DNA from: Paraspadella gotoi
Lineage: Eukaryota > Chaetognatha
Reading direction: 5' to 3'
Assembly (NCBI GenBank): GCA_051294375.1
Contig: CM119267.1
Span: 25,745,293-25,809,292 of the forward strand
DNA length: 64,000 bases
Position 1 is the first letter of the stretch, and the number at the start of each line of letters is the position of its first letter. Below are positions 1 through 11,335 of the stretch, piece by piece. A program made the position numbers and the translations under genes. The notes beneath the pieces were generated by a model. That model ran no database searches, had not been told where the DNA came from, and worked only from the letters and a program-made list of their open reading frames with translations.

Positions 1-170
1 GGTACAACCAATACCGTATAAAATTATCCATTCATTTAATTAATGAGCGTTGTTGTCACACTACCTTGCGCTTGACTTTGGACAGGCTATGGTGGTTTAA
101 GACTTTCTCACAGTCTCGTTTATTCACTCCCAGAGTACCAGGCTTTCATATTAATAAAGTGGTAAAAGAG
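1..170. repeat. Dispersed repeat I (GGTACAACCAAT family)
   Basis: The segment opens with GGTACAACCAATA and continues through a block with the words GACTTTGGACAGGC and TTTATTCACTCCCAGAGTAC. The same succession recurs at 34364-34580, and the short opening word recurs at 34686 and 54949 (and near 27605). The opening word is nearly palindromic (TTGGTACAACCAA). No coding capacity was seen; it is probably a fragment of a non-autonomous transposon cut by the window edge. Confidence 0.6.
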
Positions 171-172
171 TA

Positions 173-904
173 CAGAAGGCTTCATATTATAAAATGTAGT
201 ACCCATTTTTTGTGACCAGAACACGTTCCGAGAAAACTACTGGACCAAATTTATTGAAATTTGGAATGAATGATCCCTATGTGAATACAAATAGAAATAT
301 CAAGGCAAATTTCAATAATTGACCCCTGAGCCGAGTTATGGGCCCTCTAATGGGTCACCCATTGGGGCAAAAAATGGTCAAAAATTTTTTTACATGGTAT
401 TTTTTCAAATATTTTTGTTATTTGAACCAGTTGCACAGATGTTTACTCTTCCACAAAACCTATTTATTACCTCAAAAATGTTAGTTTACCTTAATTTTCA
501 TCTTCATGAACACTATTCTGTTCAGTCAGATATTGGAATAATTTTGGAAAATTGGAAAGTAACACGATGAACCATGCATTTTCAAACAATGCTTTTATAA
601 TTTATCAATTCTTGATTCTACACATTTTTTTTACATGTTAGAGACGTCAATAGCACCTGATTGCTGACTAAAATTATTAATATAGAAAAAAAAATTTTTT
701 AGCCTTTTTTGGCCCCCAGGGGTCCAGCCCCAGGACCCTGTATCTCTTGTCAGGGGTTGAATATCAAAATTCGCCTCGATAGTTCCATTTATATCGTCAT
801 TAGGACTGTATATGTAAAATTTCATAAAATTCGATCGAGTACTTGGGTAGAACAGATTCTGGTCACAAGAAAGGGGTACACATTTTATAATATGAAGCCT
901 TCTG
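173..904. mobile_element. MITE family A, copy 1 (Tc1/mariner-type)
   Basis: A 732-bp element begins CAGAAGGCTTCATATTAT and ends with the inverse complement ATAATATGAAGCCTTCTG, giving terminal inverted repeats of at least 25 bp. It is preceded by TA and followed by TTA. Further copies lie at 9429-11335 and 53374-54111; the third is flanked by TA on both sides. Length, inverted termini, TA target and lack of a transposase fit a Tc1/mariner-type MITE. The superfamily rests on termini and target only. Confidence 0.8.
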
Positions 905-2689
905 TTAGACGAGAATCTCGCTTAAAAAAAAATTTCAACATTTTTCTAATAGAGAATTCCGTTCAAATCTGACTACCCAAATTGCAAACGGCGTTTGCCA
1001 GAAATTCGGTTAAAAAACACGCTTAAAAACGCACGATTCCGAAGTGTTACATCTGAAGAGCTTGTCCTATTCGTTTTATGGCATTTGATAAAGGATTTAA
1101 TATCAAACAAGCAGGGGAAATGCACTACTCATCTCCGGAGAATTTTCAAACCTCATTTTTTACTATAGAAATGAAAGGGAAAGTTTAACAAACTTAAAAT
1201 TGCAAACGGGATTGCTATATGTTCCTGTTACATGAGCAACTTCGAATTTCGCGATTCAATAGCTTTGTGTCTGAAGAGCTTGTCCTATTTTTCTTTTTTC
1301 ATTTTATAATGATTTTGACATAAAATGATCAGGTTTAAATGAAATAGTCCAGTTTGAATCGCGAAATTTTTATTTAAAAAAAAATTAAAAGGAAGGTTGA
1401 GAAAAAAACTGATTTTTCCTAATATCTTTTGAAGGAATAAAGATAAAGGGATGGCAATAGTACAAAATGAAGCCATATATATAGGGCACATACACAGATA
1501 CAATTTTAGAATTACTTATGCTGAAACCTCCTTACAGGAGGTGAGTATCAAACTAAGTCAAAATTATAATGAATTTTAAAACTAATGACACCCCACAAGA
1601 ATAAATGAAAATTTAATTCTTTTTAATGATTTTGAAAGAAAAAAGGCTAAATTGTACTCTAGTAAAACTTTAAAGTTTTTTGAATAAAGAAAATGTAAAT
1701 TTTTTGTCACTTAAATATTTGCTTGTCTGATTTTACAAGCATGCTTACAAAATTCTACAAAAATATTATTTACCCCATCAAAGCCTAAGTATTTTCCTTT
1801 CTTTCCACCAGCAAAAGTAAACATTATCTTATTGAAGAGAAGCGGATGTTTACTAAAAGGAGCCGGAAGCCATTCAACTTCTTCACTTTGATGTTATTTT
1901 TTCAATAATAAAATAAGCGAATTTTTATATTTTTAACTCTCACAGGCTTCATAAGATATTACACTTTCATAATATCCCAATGTTAATGTAATTTATTAAT
2001 ATTTTTTTACCCAGAAATCATAAAATAACAGAAAGTTGTGAATTCCCTTCGCTCGTTTAAGAAAAAAAAAATTAACTAGCGGAATTATAAGTTTGAAAGG
2101 AAGTCAGAATCGGCGAAAATCTTAAAAGGGAGAATGTTGAAAAAAAGGGGTGGAATTTTGATGGGTTTCCTAAGATTTCTCCCAATGTGAGGTCCGATTA
2201 AAGCGAAACTTGAGATTTACAATATTCCCGTCATTCCACATCTATCGATATAAAAATATAGAAAAAAGGTCACTGGCTTCTTTTTTTATAGCGGCTTCCT
2301 ACTTCTGTATGTTTCAAATATATATACCATCTAGAAAAAAAGTATATCACATATTTAGTACAGGATATCTACTCGAAAACTTGTTTGATTTTTAAAAAAA
2401 GCATAATCTACATTCTACAGGGGTGGGAATCTATATCGAGACAAAATTTTAAAAATCATTACCCTAAAGCTCTTAATGATTTTTAAAATCTGAATAAATA
2501 TTGGTATAGTATTTTCTCTCAGCTTTTAGACGATATATTAATTGTTTTGTAATTCTTTGATGCAGCAAAGGCAGCTGCTCAGTTTTCTCCGCGCGGTTTG
2601 GAAAATTATCATGGTTAATTTCAAGATAGTTTGCTCAAACCAATTTTTCTTTTTCTAACTATAATGTGTACCTCATCTATCTGAAATAG
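905..2689. other. AT-rich non-coding DNA, no gene seen
   Basis: No exon-like GC-rich open stretch was found on either strand. The only internal structure noticed is a direct repeat of TCTGAAGAGCTTGTCCTAT near 1050 and 1271, next to related words around TGCAAACGG. This is probably decayed transposon sequence in an upstream URI1 intron. Confidence 0.5.
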
Positions 2690-2881
2690 AAGATAAAGAA
2701 GATTGTGGAGCCAGAGTTAAAGAGAAAATTACCATTAAATACTTTAGTTTGTTTTAAATATTAGTATTTTAAATTTAAAGTTAAATTATAAAATTAACCG
2801 ATTTTAACGGTTAACCGTTAAAAATGTTAGTTTTAACGGTTAAGCGAATTTCCTGAAAAATTAACGGTTATCGAAACTCTA
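2690..2881 (-). mobile_element. Terminal fragment of the hAT-like element D family
   Basis: Read on the minus strand, this starts TAGAGTTTCGATAACCGTTAA and follows the left end of the complete element at 49679-50882, including the AACGGTTA-rich palindromic stretch. Similarity ends after the word ACTCTGGCTC. The hammerhead-like sequence that follows this word in the 49.7-kb copy is absent here. The other end was not located, so this is a truncated or rearranged copy. Confidence 0.6.
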
Positions 2882-2912
2882 GTCGGGATCTGAAAGCAGA
2901 TCCGACTAAAAA
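2882..2912 (+). repeat. Family B terminal hairpin fragment
   Basis: A perfect hairpin (GTCGGGATCTG, short loop, CAGATCCGAC) followed by TAAAAA matches the terminus of the family B elements at 13374, 18067, 20572 and 55111. Only the terminus is present, directly abutting the hAT-like fragment to its left. Confidence 0.6.
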
Positions 2913-4136
2913 TGGCGAAAAAAATCATATTCAGTTTGTTATATTTAGTTTCAGAAAAGAGGGAAAGATACGTAATATCGGCGGCAGTGCTGAAAGGAAT
3001 CGCGTTAAAGATGTGGAAAAATATTTCACCGTGATGCCTCAATTCGCTGTACGAGAGCATTGCCCAGACGAATGTAGGCAGTAGTCGATGCCTAGTGAAC
3101 GTTAAAATCGGAAAAATTATGCTAATGACATATTCGGATAGCTTAACACGAGTCATTCTTGAAAACTTTAGAGGTTATTCCCATAAATTTTTAATATTTC
3201 CAAATTTCCTGTGCAGTGTGCAGTCATTCCTCATCAAAGTTATCTATAACTTTCACACAATAAACCTGATGGTTCTCCTTGATATGTATTAAAGTAAGAG
3301 AGTTGTAATATCATTGGAACGGTTTTTATTAAAGTTTGAATTAAGGGTGTTTTTCTGTATTTTTTAAGGTTTTGAAGGGTTATATTTCATAATATAGTAG
3401 TCGTATTTAAAAAAAAATTATATATTTGTAATCAGTGCACCGAGGACAGTTGGTTGGCATAATTACTATTTTTAAAAAAACATTTGTTCAAAAAAATGCA
3501 TATTTTGATGTTTTGTTTAAAAATTAATTTTGGATTAAAGAATAACAAATATTCTATTTTATTCATTGTATGTTATTGGTGTATCAGTTAGCTATTATTC
3601 GAAATAATTTTTTTAAATTATCATAAGACTGAAAAATACAATATTATAAAAAAATATATTGCTACTGTATGCAAATGAGTTTTAACAAAGCTGTATTTGA
3701 GCATTTTGTTTTACCACTGGTTTAGGCAACCCCTCCCGGTTATATCACCATAATATAAGAGTATTAACTACCATATTTTTTTTACAGTATGCAATTAATT
3801 TTTTTGTCCAAAAAAATGCCCATTCACTATTTTTTTTTTAAAGTGGCTCAAACTCTTATGGGGAATAAACCACCCTCAGGTCTAACCCGTATTCGATTTT
3901 CAGCTGATTTCCAGCATTTACAAAAAAGTAACAGCCTCCTGGACTTTTCCAGGTTCTTCAAAACCGATACAAAGTGAGTCTGAAATAGAGAAAAGCCTTA
4001 TATCTCCTAAAGAAATGATTTTTGACAACTGATATTGCTTGAGAGGTTTTCGATGATAGTCCCTAATTAATTAAAAGCATATATATTTTTGTACGATGGA
4101 CTACACTTTTTCCGAGAAAAAAAATTATTTCGATGA
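2913..4136. other. AT-rich non-coding DNA, no gene seen
   Basis: Short open frames exist on both strands, but none has exon-like base composition, flanking splice sites or a recognisable protein motif. Probably part of an upstream URI1 intron. Confidence 0.45.
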
Positions 4137-4640
4137 TAGTGTAAGGCGGGCTAAAATTGAACACTTTTTATAACTTCTAATTCTCTCAAAAAAATTCCTT
4201 TTTTCCTTCTATTACTAAATCGATTTTCAATGCAACTTTTTGAATTAGTTCATTGGGTTGTTGCACTGAAGCTTTTAAATATTTATTAATATATAACAAA
4301 TGACAAAATTTTTTAAAAAAATTTATTTATTAAGAACGGATTCCTATAGAGCTTGAAAAGTTAAATGAAAGTTAGTATTACAATTTTTCAAAATTTTGAC
4401 AATAAATTGGTTAAAAATAGAAAAAACCCTAAAAAATCATCATCATTGGCTAAATTTTATGGTTTTTTAAAATTTTTACCAATAAAAAAAAATTTTTTTA
4501 AAAGTTGTATTAATAACCTTTATCTAACTTTTAAAGCTCTATCAGAATCTATTGAAAAAAATTAAAAAATTAAAAAAATATTTTTAACTTTATATAGTAT
4601 TAAAATAATCTTTAAATGCTTCCGTGCGCCTATTAATAAG
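4137..4640. repeat. Dispersed repeat family G, copy 1
   Basis: This AT-rich block shares an ordered series of words with 17316-17815 in SAP18 intron 1: GCTAAAATTGA, AAATATTTAT, TTAAGAACGGATTC, AAAATCATCATCAT and AACCAATAAA. The words GTAAGGCGGGCTAAAA at the left and TGCGCCTATT at the right might be diverged inverted ends of the TAAGGCG type seen at 48041-49138, but that link is weak. No coding capacity. Confidence 0.5.
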
Positions 4641-4875
4641 ATATTTTTTTAAAATTATTTTTATTTTCATATTCTCTAACAGTCACCAAATATTGAAAAT
4701 GTTTTACCCATGTTTAGTATATTTTTTTATAAAATAAATTAACTTTTCAACAATTATGTGATATACTTTTTCCAAGTTAGTAAGTCGGTTATTTCTTAAG
4801 CAATTTAAAATTTATATATATTGTTATATTTATTAGCAATAAAATATCTTAGGAAATTTTATCAAATTCGTTAAG

Positions 4876-5972
4876 ATGTGCGAGAAGAACTTGAGGACAA
4901 AAACGTGAAGGAGATTCGTGAAGATTACGACCCAGCCGATTTCCATCGTACGAAGGATCGTAGAAAAAGGGAAGGCGGGGCCACGCCCGAATCACGTCAA
5001 GAATTAAGAGACCGAGCGTCTCGCGTCAAGGACAGACTAGAAACGCAGTTGGAGGGGGATGTTCACGTGGCAGCCTTCACCGAAGAAGAATGGGAGTCAC
5101 GCTTAAGAAGGGAAGAGGAAAACGAGGAACTCAGTCCTAGGGACAAAGAATACGAAAATGAAGAAGACGAATCTGAAGACGACGAACTCGACGAGGAAGA
5201 AGACGTACCCATCGTCCCATTCGGAAATCTGGGAAAGTCTCGAGTAAACGGCACGCCCACTCGTCTCGATCCTCCATCGATCGAAGCTGAGGACACGCCC
5301 TCTACTCGAGAGAGGAAAAGATTGACGTGGGCCTCCAATGTGGAGGATAACAACGAAGACAAGTGCAACGCTTTCGGGAGTCGGCTCAAAGCGCTCTTCA
5401 ACTCTTACAAGGACGAAGAGATCGTCGTCAGCGACGAAGAGGACGAAGACGAAGACAAGAAAGACTCGAACGACTCGTGTCAAATCGAGCCCCTTAGACT
5501 CACGATCACCCACACAAGAGTCGAAGATTCGTTGGTCAAGAGTCCGTCCACCTCGTTTCCTCGACATCCCGGGGACATCAAATTGTTTTTCGATGCTTCC
5601 GTTAAAACTCCGCCAAGAGTTTCCGTCTCCTCGTCGCCTGATTCGAATATCTCCTCTTTGCCGTCGGCGCCGAGATCGATATTGAAGAAAAGGGAAACTC
5701 CCTCCAAATTCACTGACGACGACGACGACGACCAATCCTCGTCGAGACTCCATCGGTTCGACTCTGGTAGATCTCTCCAAGAAGAATCTTTCTCCTCACC
5801 GCGACTCCATTTTAAGACCCAAAAAGAGACTGAATCTTCTCTAACCAACGCCGCCGTGGGCCAAGTCGTCGAGCGTCATTTAGCCGATAACGAAAAGTCT
5901 GCATCTCCCGAACCGGAAGCCTCCGCCAAACGGATTTCAAAGTTTAAACAAAGGAAGACTTTGGAGTCGTAG
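4876..5972 (+). CDS. URI1: Unconventional prefoldin RPB5 interactor (URI1-like), last exon
   Basis: URI is the alpha-type subunit of an R2TP-associated prefoldin-like complex that binds RPB5 and links transcription to TOR signalling. This is its C-terminal part, about 365 residues. Family landmarks appear in order: a basic VKEIREDYD region, an EEEWESRLRREEENEE acidic helix, several D/E runs, a LTITHT segment (RPB5-binding type), HPGDIKLFF (a degenerate SPADIY box), a PRSILKKR motif, GQVVERH and the closing KRISKFKQRK. The frame has a stop at 4872-4874, so coding starts after the AG at 4874-4875; the GTG at 4878 is not a start. The N-terminal prefoldin fold must lie on exons left of the window. 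The acceptor has a weak pyrimidine tract, so this boundary is less certain than the identity. Confidence 0.85.
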
Positions 5973-6056
5973 CTACTAGATTGCTGCTTCTCACTTACTG
6001 TTTTATTAGGCTAAATTAATTTTTTAGTTTTAATGCCACTTATGTTTGGATTTTTT

Positions 6057-6290
6057 ATTGTCGAAATCGCTTGCGCTTGCGACGATTTTGTGACGATGGT
6101 CCTCATAATTGGCGTCGTCGTTGTCGGCGTTCCAAATTATAAATCGCCTTTTTGTTTTGCATAAATCTTAGTTTTCCTGTATCAAATTTGATTTTTTGAG
6201 TATTAAAGTTTATCATGGGTCTAGATTTCTTTCTGTACGATTGCGACGATATATGCTTTTAATATTTTTTTTTTCTTTTGGTTTTGTTTC
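6057..6290. mobile_element. Family C element, short derivative (URI1-pICln spacer)
   Basis: The left end carries the diverged family C hairpin (TCGAAATCGCTTGCGCTTGCGACGA) as two arms around a short loop, followed by GGCGTTCCAAATTATAAATCG. The right end carries TGCGATTGCGACGAT-like sequence, then TATGCTTTTAATATTTTTTT, the standard family C end. It is only about 230 bp, so the microsatellite interior is deleted. It fills most of the 351-bp spacer between URI1 and pICln, and its terminal T-run runs into a TTTCTTTATAG acceptor-like site upstream of the pICln start. Confidence 0.65.
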
Positions 6291-6323
6291 TTTATAGATT
6301 TTACATTCAGACAAGATATTGCG

Positions 6324-7067
6324 ATGCCGTTCATTAGCAATCTCGGACCGGACACGCTCGACGTGATGCTCAACCAACCTTCGACGCGCCTTTTTGTCAA
6401 CGAGTCCTTTTACGGCGCCGGAACTCTTGTCATCGCCGCCAGTCGTCTATCCTGGGTTTCCGAGGTTCCCGTTTCCACTTCTGGAAACGCCTCCAAATTC
6501 TCTCTTGAATACAAAGGTGTCAGCATCCACGCGGTTTCTCGCGATACCTCAAAGTTCCCTCATCATTGTCTTTACCTCATGATCGATGGGGACATTGCCA
6601 ACGACGTCTCCAACCTCGTGCCTGCTCACGAGGAGAGCATGGAACAAGGAATGGGCGTCGACGATGAGGAAGACGACTACGACCCCGTGACGGAAATTCG
6701 GTTCGTCCCTTCGGACCCGCAGCAACTTGACGCAATGTTCAACGCTATGTCCGACTGTCAGGCGCTTCATCCGGATAGCGAAGAGGATGAACTGTCGCCT
6801 GACGATGGAGAAGAGGAGGACTGCACGGCGGAGGATGCTATCAATGGTCATTCCGAGGCTGTGGAGGAATTGGACGAGAACCCCGTGGATTCGGGAACTT
6901 GTCCAACCGAGGAACAAATGACCACTCAGGGCTTGGCGACGCTACGAAGGCTAGAAGCGATGCTTGGTAGGAGTTCGGGCACCGAAGCCACCAATGATGC
7001 AACGACTGCGGAAGAGTCGTCCACCGGTGACCAATTTGAAGACGCCGATGAAGAGATGGAATCATAG
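6324..7067 (+). CDS. CLNS1A: pICln, methylosome subunit / Sm-protein assembly chaperone
   Basis: pICln holds Sm proteins in the PRMT5 methylosome before SMN-dependent snRNP assembly; it was also described as a chloride-current regulator. The 247-residue single-exon protein matches the family along its length: an N-terminal PH-like fold with TRLFVNESFYGAGTLVIAAS and LSWVSE, SLEYKGVSIHAVSRDTS, an acidic loop, then ITEIRFVPSD, the diagnostic AMFNAMSDCQALHPD, a second acidic region, a GLATLRRLEAMLG helix and the C-terminal DQFEDADEEME. Length is close to the usual 230-240 residues. The ATG at 6324 fits the family N-terminus; a TTTCTTTATAG at about 6287-6297 could be the acceptor of a 5'UTR intron or a trans-splice site (inference). 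Confidence 0.95.
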   Translation: MPFISNLGPDTLDVMLNQPSTRLFVNESFYGAGTLVIAASRLSWVSEVPVSTSGNASKFSLEYKGVSIHAVSRDTSKFPHHCLYLMIDGDIANDVSNLVPAHEESMEQGMGVDDEEDDYDPVTEIRFVPSDPQQLDAMFNAMSDCQALHPDSEEDELSPDDGEEEDCTAEDAINGHSEAVEELDENPVDSGTCPTEEQMTTQGLATLRRLEAMLGRSSGTEATNDATTAEESSTGDQFEDADEEMES

Positions 7068-7472
7068 ATGTCATGGCTTTTATTTTCTCTTCTAAACGTG
7101 TGTGATGTTTCGTTACTTTTCAGGAATTTGTTACATATACACAAATTTATCTTTGTCAGTCAACTACTGAATTTTTTGTTAGTATGAATTTGTCAAATTT
7201 ATTTGCAGCGGATTTGACCATAAAGCATTCGATTTTTAAATTAAAAAAATCCATTGTGAATATTTATATTAGATTGTTTAAATTTTTTTAAATTAATTGA
7301 TAATTTTTCGTGTGAAAGGTACTTTTTTTTTCGCTTCAAGTTAATTTTTACATTGTTCATTTTTAGTTTTAAATCGGCTGACTCATCACTAATGATCCAG
7401 CTGTTTCACAAGCGTCATGAGTAACAAGCTTGCCAATATGTTTTCGCTTTCGGGACTTACCTAGCAATCACT
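7068..7472. other. Intergenic, AT-rich
   Basis: About 400 bp separates pICln from the acid phosphatase. It is AT-rich, with no repeat family recognised elsewhere in the window. It must hold the pICln 3'UTR and the phosphatase promoter, but I could not pick out specific sites. Confidence 0.4.
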
Positions 7473-9082
7473 ATGTTGGGTCCCAAGATGAAAAAGATTA
7501 TTCGTGGGATTGGATCGATGTTATTTCTCTTCTCCACGTTGAGCTCCGTTAATTCGAATCATGTCGGTTTTTCCCTCAAGTTTGTTCAAGTCGTCTTTCG
7601 TCATGGGAGCCGCTCTCCGGTGACCATTTACCCTAACAACCCCAACAAGGAGGCGGAATTTTGGCCAATGGGACTTCTTCAGCTGACGCCAAAGGGGGTG
7701 GAGCAGGCCGTCGAACTGGGATCAAACCTGAGACGTGAATACGTTGATAAGCGAAAGCTTTTATCCGAAACGTTTAAAACTGGGGAAGTGTGGATGAGAA
7801 GCAGCGACACTGATAGAACGTTAATGTCAGCTCAAGCTTTGGCCTCGGGTCTCTATCCCCGATCTTATACCAATTACTCCATCCCAGTTCATACGGTGCC
7901 GCAGGAACAGGATCGTGTTTTAGTTTTTCCTCAACAATATGGTTGCAACAAATATTACGACATCGTCCAGGAACAATACGATAGTGGGAAATATATCGAT
8001 GAACTGCAGGAACAAATAAAATCTGGTTTGCTCGATAGTATTGCCTCTCATTGTGGTTACACAGGGAATCAACCGGGCCTTATCAATATGTGGAAGATTG
8101 AGGACAACATCAGAGTGGACAAGGAAAATGGATTGCCTCAGGAAAATTGGATCGACCAAGATGTGGAGGATGCGTTAAAAAAAGTAGCCATCTCGAATTT
8201 GGTAGTGTTTAATATGAATGACGATATGATCAGGATGGGCGGTGGACATTTGCTTCAAAGTCTCAGGGAAAACTTTGACAAGAAGATTAAAGATCCCAGT
8301 TCACGACTCAAATTAGCTATATATTCGGCTCACGACATTTCTTTGACATACATTTTGAGTATTCTAAAGGTAAATACTAAATTCTATTTTTTTCGTCAAT
8401 ACTTACTAGTTTAGATTTTAGAGTTATATGGTAAAGGTCGGGGTAAAAAAAAATACAATTAAAAAACTCGAGTTGGTTCTTATTATATTAATTAATACAA
8501 TGACTTAATTTAATTCGACTAATTCGATTTCAGAACTGGGAGCCTCATCTTCCGGCGTATTGCGCCAGCATCACCTTCGAATTGTGGCAATCGGATATTG
8601 ACTACTCTTATTACCTGCGTGTGTGGCATCGAGACTCCAATTTGTTTGGTTCAAGCGCCAAGCTTCTACAAATTCCTTTTTGCGTCAAAAAGTGCCCCTT
8701 CTCGAGTTTCGTTAACCTTACTAATGTCTATCTACCTGGCAAGGACTTTAATGCATTGTGCGGGATTGACGAGGATGAAACCAATCTGCGGCAGGAAATT
8801 GAGAGCCTGGAAGAGTCGGTTGCCAATAAAACGTCTTTGGCTGCTCACCTGAGGCGAGAAAGAGATGGCGTGCTTGTTGCTCTCCTAACGTTGATCTTTG
8901 TTTGCCTCGCCACCGTGATCGCCACCGTAACTCGATGCGTGGTTGTGAGGCTAAGACAACCTTGGGACCCATCCGACGCAACGAAGAACATTTACCGATT
9001 GTTCAACAACCACAACAATCAAAACACCGCGGGTGATCCATCCAATTTGACCCGCGTCAGGACCCAAGTTTTGGTCGACTAG
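7473..9082 (+). CDS. Histidine acid phosphatase, membrane-anchored (lysosomal/prostatic type)
   Basis: A histidine-phosphatase-family phosphomonoesterase expected in lysosomes or at the cell surface. Exons are 7473-8369 and 8534-9082; the intron is GT-AG, phase 0, and the product is 481 residues. A hydrophobic signal segment lies at residues 16-29. The catalytic motif VVFRHGSRSP has nucleophile His44 and phosphate-binding arginines 43 and 47. MRSSDTDRTLMSA supplies the third arginine. SAHD (His287-Asp288) supplies the acid catalyst. After the ectodomain cysteines comes a charged helix rich in E/R, then a membrane segment at about 412-435 and a tail of roughly 45 residues. A second Met at residue 6 is an equally possible start. 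All catalytic residues are intact. I cannot tell which paralogue of the family it is. Confidence 0.92.
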
Positions 9083-9428
9083 CTTTATAACCAGTTTTTT
9101 GTGATTTTTTAATGTTTCTATATTATTGTTGCTTAATATAGAAAAAAGCTGAATTTAAAATTTTGTCTAATAATCCTTTATTAAATTTTATAAACCAGTA
9201 GTATATTGATGTTATCTATTTGTTTTCATTTTTGTTACCTGTGTTACTATGTCGTTTACACACATTTTTATTTACTCTATCCCTATTTACAAATGGAATG
9301 AAAATTAAACTAGTTTAAACCGTGCCTTAGAATCTTGCCCACCCCAAACCTCTGATTTTATCATTCATTTTTTGTTATATTCCAGTTTTTTTCATTTTAA
9401 CTCGACTTACTATATGATATACCATTTA
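9083..9428. other. Intergenic, AT-rich
   Basis: This holds the acid phosphatase 3'UTR; several AATAAA-like words occur after 9120. No open frame, repeat family or RNA gene was recognised. Confidence 0.4.
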
Positions 9429-11335
9429 CAGAAGGCTTCATATTATAAAATGTAGTACCCCTTTTTTTCTGTTGACCAAAACACGTTCCGAGAAAACTAC
9501 TGAATAGAATTTAATGAAATTTTGCATGTGAGAACCAGTAGTGATACAAATGGAACTATCGAGGACAATTTTTACATTCCACCCCTAAGCTGAGATAAGG
9601 AACCCTGAGGGGGCAGCCCCTGAGGGCCACAAATGGTAAAAAATTTTTCCAAATTTTTTTTATTATTTTTGTTTTAAACAGTTGCACAGATGTTTACATC
9701 TTCCACAAAACGTATTTATTACCTCAAAAATATTCATTTACCTTAATTTTTAGCTTCATGAACATCAGCAGTTAAAGTCAGATTTGGAATAATTTTGGAA
9801 AATTGGAAGTAAAACGATGAATCATGCATCTTCAACTATGCTTAATTATTTTCAAATTTATCAATTTTAGTTCTAAAATGTTTTTTTCTTATGTTTAAGA
9901 CGTCAATGCACCTGATGCAACTAAAAGAATTTGAAAATAAAAATAAAATTTTAGTATTTTTTGGCCCCCCATTTTTGTGATAAAATGGTTCATAAAAGTC
10001 TATAAAACAGTCCTTCAATAGGCAGAGGTGTTGGGTTACAGGTCGGACAATCCAACATCCGAAGCAATAAAAGAGTTCCAAGTTGTTTGGAGTAATCCTA
10101 GCGGCGTAAAATCCCATGGAACTGATCCGCCAGGAGGTTAGTCGGAGCCAACTTCTTTTTCTTGTCACTTAGAAAGCGAGTTCAGCACTCGCTAGGATAA
10201 AGCTCCGCACTATTGGAGTGAAACAAATTGGGGTACCGCGGGATTTTGGGAAAATTTGGGAAGCACTGTGCTCATAGCAGTGGCGGATTTACTAAAAGCC
10301 AAATGGAGTTGTGCCACATGAGGGAGGTAGCCAAGCCTTTCTCCTCCAACTTCTAAAGGTTGAGCCACTATTGGGTCTCAGAGCCACTTAATCCAGAACA
10401 CACCGCGCGACGAAGTGCGAATGATCTTTAGAGGAGTATGTCATCTTTAACGGCGTTTGAAGCACTGAATTGCACAATATTCCTTGCCAGATCCACCAAG
10501 TCTTTAGCGCTAGCAATGCTTGTCTTTGGGTGGCAAGATCCAGACGAAGCCCACAAGTGAAAACTGATGAAAAGATTTTTTTTCTTCACAGCACTGTTGA
10601 ACCCAATAGGGCAATCAAAACGACAGGACTGCTGACGGATGTTTGTGGTTTAGAACTTGCAGGACCTCAGGATTGTCTCGACAGGCTGAGAGACAGTGAA
10701 GCAGCACTCCAAAGAGAGGAGTGGCAAATTGTCAACACACAGTAGGTTCTCCACTCAGTGTGGATAAAGGACGATGCACCAGTGTTAGGGGGCGAATCCT
10801 GCGTACCCCCTAACGGGTAGTGATGAGTGTGGGGTGACCAAAGGAGTGTCACTAAAAGTCAAGGCGTGGCAGAATGTCTCGTTCCAACCAGGAATGATTG
10901 ATCACGGGCGGCCGTGCATTGACAGTGCACCCTGGAATCTACACTGTAATAGATCAGAAGAGAAACACAATGATCAAGAACCACATAACCTATCAGTAAC
11001 CCAACACCTCTCCTATAATCATTAATAACTCGTGATAGCTTGAAAGGAAAGACATCGAATAACAAATATCAATCAATGAATAATAAATGAATAGACACGT
11101 GGTGAAACGTTTTATTTGTTAATGAATTAATATCCAAATGAATAAAAGTCCGATGATGAATCTTCACGAAAGTTTCTTCCCGACAGAATATCAAAATTCG
11201 CCTCGATAGTTCCATTTATATAGTCATTAGCACTCTAAATGTAAAATTTCATTAAATTCGATTGGGTAGTTTGGTGGGAACAGATTTCTGGTCACAAAAA
11301 AGGCGGTACTACATTTTATAATATGAAGCCTTCTG
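9429..11335. mobile_element. MITE family A, copy 2, interrupted
   Basis: Outer parts 9429-9971 and 11185-11335 align in order with copy 1 (173-904), with the same terminal words CAGAAGGCTTCATATTAT and ATAATATGAAGCCTTCTG. About 1.2 kb of unrelated sequence (9972-11184) splits it in the GGCCCC-rich middle. TA precedes the left end; the right flank is CATT, so the target duplication is not intact. Confidence 0.75.
9972..11184. mobile_element. Unclassified insertion inside MITE A copy 2
   Basis: This 1.2-kb GC-richer segment is absent from the other two MITE A copies. Near its ends it carries inverted words AGGTGTTGGGTTAC (about 10027) and GTAACCCAACACCT (about 10998). Its only open frames are below 110 residues and resemble no known protein. 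It may be a non-autonomous element or a captured genomic piece. Exact boundaries and target duplication could not be settled. Confidence 0.45.

Noticed and set aside
5063-5848. Minus- and alternate-frame open reading frames over the URI1 exon
   Set aside because: Shadows of a GC-rich, acidic-codon exon; the + frame has the family motifs.
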